64,000 nucleotides of DNA from Trichaptum fuscoviolaceum (lineage: Eukaryota; Basidiomycota; Agaricomycetes; Hymenochaetales; Trichaptaceae), in contig CAJSYZ010000012.1 of NCBI GenBank assembly GCA_910574455.1, positions 613,317 to 677,316 on the forward strand, given 5' to 3'. The notes beneath the pieces were generated by a model. That model had not been told where the DNA came from. It did not search any database and saw only the letters and a program-made list of their open reading frames with translations. Positions 59,062 to 64,000 of this stretch are shown here, one piece after another. The first letter of the stretch is position 1. The number at the start of each line of letters is the position of its first letter. The translations under genes were made by a program, and so were the position numbers.

Positions 59062-60057
59062 TTAGAAAGTATGGTCAGAGATTAATTTATGAGTTTTAAA
59101 CTGCTAGAATCATTTTAGTAGCCTGAGCAGTTATGAAACTTTTGATCCCCATCATCAGTACGATTAGCCGAGCGGGATGATCAGGTGCAGTTCGGATGCA
59201 CAACCCTCCTCAATTTACGCGTTCCTATCGAAATACCGGATGTCAGATCAACATGTATATGCATGAATCAATGTGGATCCGTAGTAAACAGTCTGAGATG
59301 ATAGAAGATAACAACCGATGCCCAAGACAAGGGGTATTTTACAGGGAGAGAGCAATCAGCACAACACGAGATGTGGAACAAGCTAGGTATGGGGGAATAA
59401 CTAGAGTACAGATTAGGAATACATTTTCTACATTCTTTTTGATATTTTTCTTCGGCTATATCTTTGGCCGCGGATAAAGTAGAGAAAGAGAAGATAAGTG
59501 GTCCAACGGGTCGGCCGTTTGTTGGCACTTAGTAAGTGGATGTGCGTAGAACGTACGGTATCTTGCGGTGCTTGACGAGAGTGATGAGAGGAGCGGGAGG
59601 GCATGCGATGTACCATGCACGAGTTGCAGGATGATGCAGGAGGACAGGAAAGTACGAGGCAATCCTCTTGAGGGGGAAGACAAAGACGACGGTAAAACAG
59701 AGTTAGGAATATGGTGAGCGAGCGAGGGTGTGAAGTAGTATCGGGTCTTTTTGCCGGAAGTCAGAGCTGGACAAAGATGGGGGGTCCAGGGTCGAGGAGT
59801 TGAAGGGGTGATGGATGTTTTTGCAAGCAGATGGGATAGGTGGTAAAATAAAACCATCAGAACGTGAAGGGGGCGCGTGCGATGAAACCAGTGACGCAAA
59901 TGTGTGCGAATTGCAGCGGCGGGTAGATATAGAGGAAAGGATCCGAGTACAAACACGGACCGTGTGCACAGCGTATTCCCCCTCTCGCACCCGTTCTTCC
60001 AACCGGTCACGATCAGAGAGAGAAAAAAGCGCCGTCAAAACTCATATGCACCGCTTT
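59062..60057. other. intergenic, overlapping uninformative frames
   Basis: Several overlapping frames on both strands at 59456-60038, with no domain and with Ser/Pro/Arg-rich content typical of chance frames. No gene is supported. Confidence 0.35.
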
Positions 60058-60920
60058 TCATATCCGGCGCTGCATACGGGTGCGGCGCGCACCTCGCATG
60101 CGCAGTCCCGACGTCGGGCGACTGCATCTGAGCGTACCCGTACCGTTCATGCGGGAGCGCAATCGCCAACTCGTCCTCTCTGTCGACATAGAACTCGAAG
60201 TCCGAATGCGCGCTCGTCTCGACTTAGTCGCGAGCTTATCCAGATCGTCGCCGTCGTCTCCCCGGTGGTACGACCGAGTCCTTGTCACCAAGTCCAAGTT
60301 CGAGCCCGGAGCTTCTGGCTGACGCTGACCCGGGGACGTTGAATATGAGATGGCCGTACCCCGCCGCTGGCGCTGCGGTCCTTGCAGAGCGTGTTGTCCG
60401 TCGAGCGCGTCGCCGCGTTGTACGCCTTCACGCACGTCTCATAATCGTCATCCTTCCGAAACTCCTTCATCGGGCGCCCACCGGCGGCAGGACCTGTGAC
60501 CCAGAACGACGACATCGAGCGCGAGACATGCGAGAGGTGGATGGAGCCCCCGTTTTCTCCGCTCTTCATCGTCGCCAGCAGCGCCGCGAGACAGCCGTTG
60601 CCAACGAAGACTATTCGGTCGGTCGGAAGATCAGCACTCGCGGCGGTGACTTGATGCACTGCATAAAATACGTACGGTTTGCTGAGCTTCACAAACTCTG
60701 CCATCTAGTCCAAGCTCCCGTTCTCCTGACTCTCGACCCTTACCAGCTCAAACATGGACCAGTGCGGCTGCAACGAATTCTTAAGCTTCAAACTCATCTT
60801 TTCCGACTCTGCGCCGCTCATACGCACACCGACGTGTCCTGCGACTATCATGCGCACCCCGGCATGCTTCAAGAGGTGTTGCCAAAGATGATCATCCGAG
60901 TCTTCAAGATGAGTTGCCAT
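60058..60920 (-). CDS. hypothetical gene, broken frame
   Basis: GC-rich stretch with coding-like character on minus: MATHLEDSDDHLWQHLLKH (from 60920), then MAEFVKLSKPYVFYAVHQV (from 60704), IVFVGNGCLAALLATMKSGE and RKDDDYETCVKAYNAATRST. In a different frame follow GHLIFNVPGSASARSSGLEL and DFEFYVDREDELAIALPHER. Changing frame twice is needed, by introns or indels I cannot place. I do not recognise the family. It may be a decayed gene. Confidence 0.3.
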
Positions 60921-62720
60921 TCTGCCGGGGAGACGGTTAACTCAGCGAGTGAAGTATCGCGGACAGCCAGAATGACGAGAATATTAACTGGAACGGACAC
61001 TTGAAGGAAGATAGATAGTCCAAACTGTTGGCCTGCTGCGTCCAATCCTCAGCCTAAGGGTAAACAGATGCAAAATGCTACTCGCAGTCGGACTCAAGTT
61101 AGCTGACCTAAATGCAGAGCCGTCGTCGAAGTCCATACTCAACATCAAGTGTGAATATGTGCCCAGTCATAGCATTTGCCAGACGAAAGTAGTGATAGTT
61201 TCAAGGACGCTCAGAGGCACAAAGCGAACAAAGACCCGTCTCCTACGACATCCTAGCGTTCTCTCAGATAACATGTCCTTCTCAACTCCGGTTGGAATTT
61301 TTCCAGCTGCCCTCTCCAACTCGTGTTCGTCGAGAAGCCGTCACGTTTGGCCACTGGCATGATACGAAACTTGTCGAAGGTGTCAGAACGATCGCAAGAG
61401 CGCTTCGTTGCTCTATCTGATATCTGTCACGTCGGATTGCCACACGTACAATTTGCAAGATGAGTTCACCCACTGGAATGTCGACATCTGGGTACGCAGG
61501 ACACCACAGCTTGTTTGAATTCGACATCATAAAAAAACAGGTTGAGCAAGAGTAGTAGTTGAATCCTCACTTTTCATTGCGTCTTCATACGTCTCTCCGC
61601 TGTCTCCCTGCCATCATTTGTCTTAGACTTTCACCTGCCGTTCGCTTTCCGCACGCCTCTCGCAGTATTCTCCGTCGTCTGGCCTAACAATTGTCTCTGC
61701 ATCCACAGGTCCAAAACATCTCATTAACTTGTTCCTCCAGTGGCGACTTCTCGCGCTATGTAGTCGTCCACCTGCGCGATGCACTCAAACTATGCTATGC
61801 CCGTGAGCAAAGTGCATGCATTAGTATGTGATGACGAACTCATCCGAGTCGTTCTTCGATAGGTGGCCATTGCATTGTAATGAGCTGAAGATGGTGTAGA
61901 AGGATGTGAGAGATTCGGAAATGCGAAGCGGACTCGCGGACTCGCGTGCCACATCAGGAAATCTTCTTTTTCACTTAAGTGTTGCTTAAATCGAAGTAGG
62001 TCACATCCTGGACCCTTGATCATGATGTAAAATGACCACTGGCAGTGCTTGAGTACTACTACTAGTACTAGTAAGCGGCACGGCGGCGGCGCAGACCGGA
62101 CATCTTCAAGTTCGACTGTTACTCATTGCTGAGCGCTTGTGGACTCGGATCTCTCTGTATAACTTAATTATCATCGCGCTTCCGACACCAGCGTAGATCG
62201 CGGTCTAGGTGTAGATAACTGTACGACACAATAACTTGGGTGTCTTACTCTTGTTACCAGCGATTCGAGCGCACTGAATGGGTAGTAAAGGAGATGTACT
62301 CTTCAAAATGGCACTTGACTAACTTATTTGCAATAGGGCGACGATAACACTACGCCAGAGCGTCAAAAATTTCGACAATCATCATTAATCGTTCTCACTG
62401 AACAGAATTCCAGCGCTCGACGACTCAGAGTTCGCACAAAGTCCCCGCTTCACCTTTATCGAGAGATGCGCGGAGCATCCAGGTACGCTCTGTGCATGGT
62501 AACATTGCGGCGTAATGGGCGGAGCAGGTTTACGGTAATCCGGAGAACTATCACCGACTGCGATTCTCCGTATGGGAACTAAGTCAGTATGAGTGAGCCG
62601 ATTCAGTGGTTAACAGACTCTTGAACTTACTGTTGCTCCACATATACATCTAGATGTTGGGTATATTAGAGGCGGATAAGCATTCTTCACCTTGCAGTCA
62701 CAAAGTTCCCCTTCTTCCGG
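60921..62720. other. intergenic upstream of the P450 gene
   Basis: About 1.8 kb. Frames at 61075-61362 (plus) and 61282-61530 (minus) show nothing recognisable. At about 62055-62075 a run of ACTA/TAGT palindromes and at 62106-62114 a CTTCAAGTT motif show that the palindrome family extends here. Confidence 0.4.
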
Positions 62721-64000
62721 GTGCAGGGGAACATGGCCTCCATTAACGATATTGAGAAGCTTACCGTCCCCTTCTCATCGTTACTACAGTTTCCTACACT
62801 TGTCGCTTCTCTCTTTCTCCTCTTCGTGACGGTTTCTGCTGCAATGTTCTCCAGAAGAGCTAGATACCCTCCTGGCCCAAGCGCCCTGCCTCTCATTGGC
62901 CATACGTTCAGCATTCCGATAGAGAAGCCTTGGCTTTACTTTGACCAGCTTGGAAGAAGATACGGTTCGTTGTCATTCATCTTTTTCCGTCCCATACCTC
63001 AGTACATTGCTCTCTCAGGCCCTGTTGTGCGACTTTCCTTGGCAGGAGATGAAGTCCTTGTTTTGAATAGGGCAGAAGATGCCAAAGAGCTGGTCAGAAT
63101 TTCTTATACACACAATTCTCACAAGCTAGTTTCCAGCTAACCTTCCATTGCTCAGCTCACTCGAAGATCGCAAAACTACTCATCTCGTAAACCTCTGGTG
63201 TTTTCTGGGAAATATCAGTCAGAGAATAAACGTATAATCCTTCTTCCGTATGGGCAGGAACTACGCAAGCAACGGACGGCATTTCATAATATGCTACAGT
63301 CAAAAGGTATGCTACCACACGCAGCCTCATTATGGTATCTGACCGCTATTTCATACCTTCTATTTCCCCTCATCAGCCCCCGGTTTCTACGAGTGCTTGC
63401 AAGAGCTAAGGTCATGTGATCTGCTTTTAAAGCTACGCTCTCATCCACATAGCTTGGAGCTAAATATGAAGCGTTATGCGGCCTCTATCATCTTCACTCT
63501 AACTTACGGGAAACATCTGCGGGATGATGACAACGATCTCAGGTCGGTCATGGATATCATGGACAGCTTTACCCAAGATTGCGCACCCGGAGCACACTTA
63601 GTGGATACATTTCCCATCCTCGATCTTCTTCCAGACTTCTTATCACCCTGGAGGAAGGACGCTTGCAGGAAATATAAGAAGGAAACAGAGGTAGAGTATA
63701 AGCTCGTCATCCCAGCGTTGCTGCAACTTACCGTCTCGAATGCGCATAGCTTTATGGCCGACTTCTTTTAGAAGTAAAGGATAAGATTGACCATGGCTCA
63801 GACACTGCTGATTGCTTCGCCGCACGGCTATGTGAGATCAACACCGATCTAAAACTGGATTTTACGTCTCTTGCTTACGGTGCGTTGCTGTCCACGCCCT
63901 GAAAAGTATCAAGCCATCATTTATTATGTACTAACACATTTTTCATCTTAATAAGTTCTTGGTTCGGCAGTCGAAGCGGGAACAGACACAACGGCTATCA
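62721..64000 (+). CDS. cytochrome P450, 3' end beyond the window
   Basis: Membrane-anchored heme monooxygenase of fungal secondary or xenobiotic metabolism, N-terminal half only. Exons: 62721-62964, 63019-63092, 63156-63306, 63377-63690, 63750-63879 and 63956 onwards. All are GT..AG and joined in frame. The start is MQGNMASIND; the internal Met at 62733 is equally possible. A membrane helix (FPTLVASLFLLFVTVSAAMF) precedes the Pro-rich hinge RYPPGPSALPLIGH. Then come GPVVRLSLAGDEVLVLN and RRSQNYSSRKPLVFSGKYQ, a C-helix region with YGQELRKQRTAFHNML, and TLTYGKHLRDDD. The final exon reaches the I-helix oxygen-binding motif AGTDTT at about 63980-63997. The ExxR and Cys-ligand motifs lie outside the window. 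The order resembles the multi-exon CYP clans expanded in Agaricomycetes. Confidence 0.94.

Noticed and set aside
59456..60038. Overlapping Ser/Pro-rich frames on minus as a gene
   Set aside because: They have no domain, two frames overlap over the same bases, and the composition is that of chance frames in CT-rich DNA.

Overview
The window looks like nuclear DNA of a basidiomycete, most likely an Agaricomycete. Genes are split by many 49-64 bp GT..AG introns, and several families are basidiomycete hallmarks: DUF6533 and DUF6534 membrane proteins, a Plavaka-type transposon with its companion gene, a Helitron relic and a fungal P450. Nothing bacterial was seen.

Layout. 1-13.1 kb holds the 3' end of a DUF6534 gene, a well-resolved six-exon glycerol-3-phosphate acyltransferase, two or three hypothetical genes, a Helitron relic, a DUF6533 gene and a complete DUF6534 gene. 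13.9-16.9 kb is a decayed, 3'-truncated copy of the importin-alpha exporter CSE1. 17.8-20.0 kb is an unrecognised coiled-coil gene.

20.8-40.8 kb is the most unusual part: five minus-strand paralogues (A to E) of a trypsin-fold protein with a fungus-type N-terminal domain. Copies B, C and D are products of recent tandem duplication (period about 4.2 kb). Their N-terminal tails are encoded by a frame-neutral exon repeated in a 253 bp unit, with copy number differing between paralogues. Each copy has at least one private indel that breaks the frame. Between D and E lies a 2.5 kb element with long terminal inverted repeats that carries fragments of two host-type genes (a GT31 glycosyltransferase and a leucine-rich F-box-like protein). 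Its right end supplies the stop codon of copy E.

41.2-51.3 kb has a LINE relic and then a Plavaka-type element: a transposase on minus and a companion coiled-coil/acidic protein on plus, divergent from a shared 0.24 kb region. 52.0-56.9 kb has two more DUF6534 genes duplicated with their 5' flanks. 58.1-59.1 kb has a foldback element and an intron-containing tRNA-Gly(GCC). The window ends inside a cytochrome P450 gene, at its I-helix.

Across about 17-62 kb the intergenic DNA, introns and even some exons are studded with short odd-length perfect palindromes built from a few arms (TGCCA, CTCAG, GACTC, ACTT, ACTA) around one central C or G. One such motif is present as a six-base insertion in copy E relative to its paralogues. 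I know of no feature class that explains this, and it is the strongest candidate here for something undescribed.
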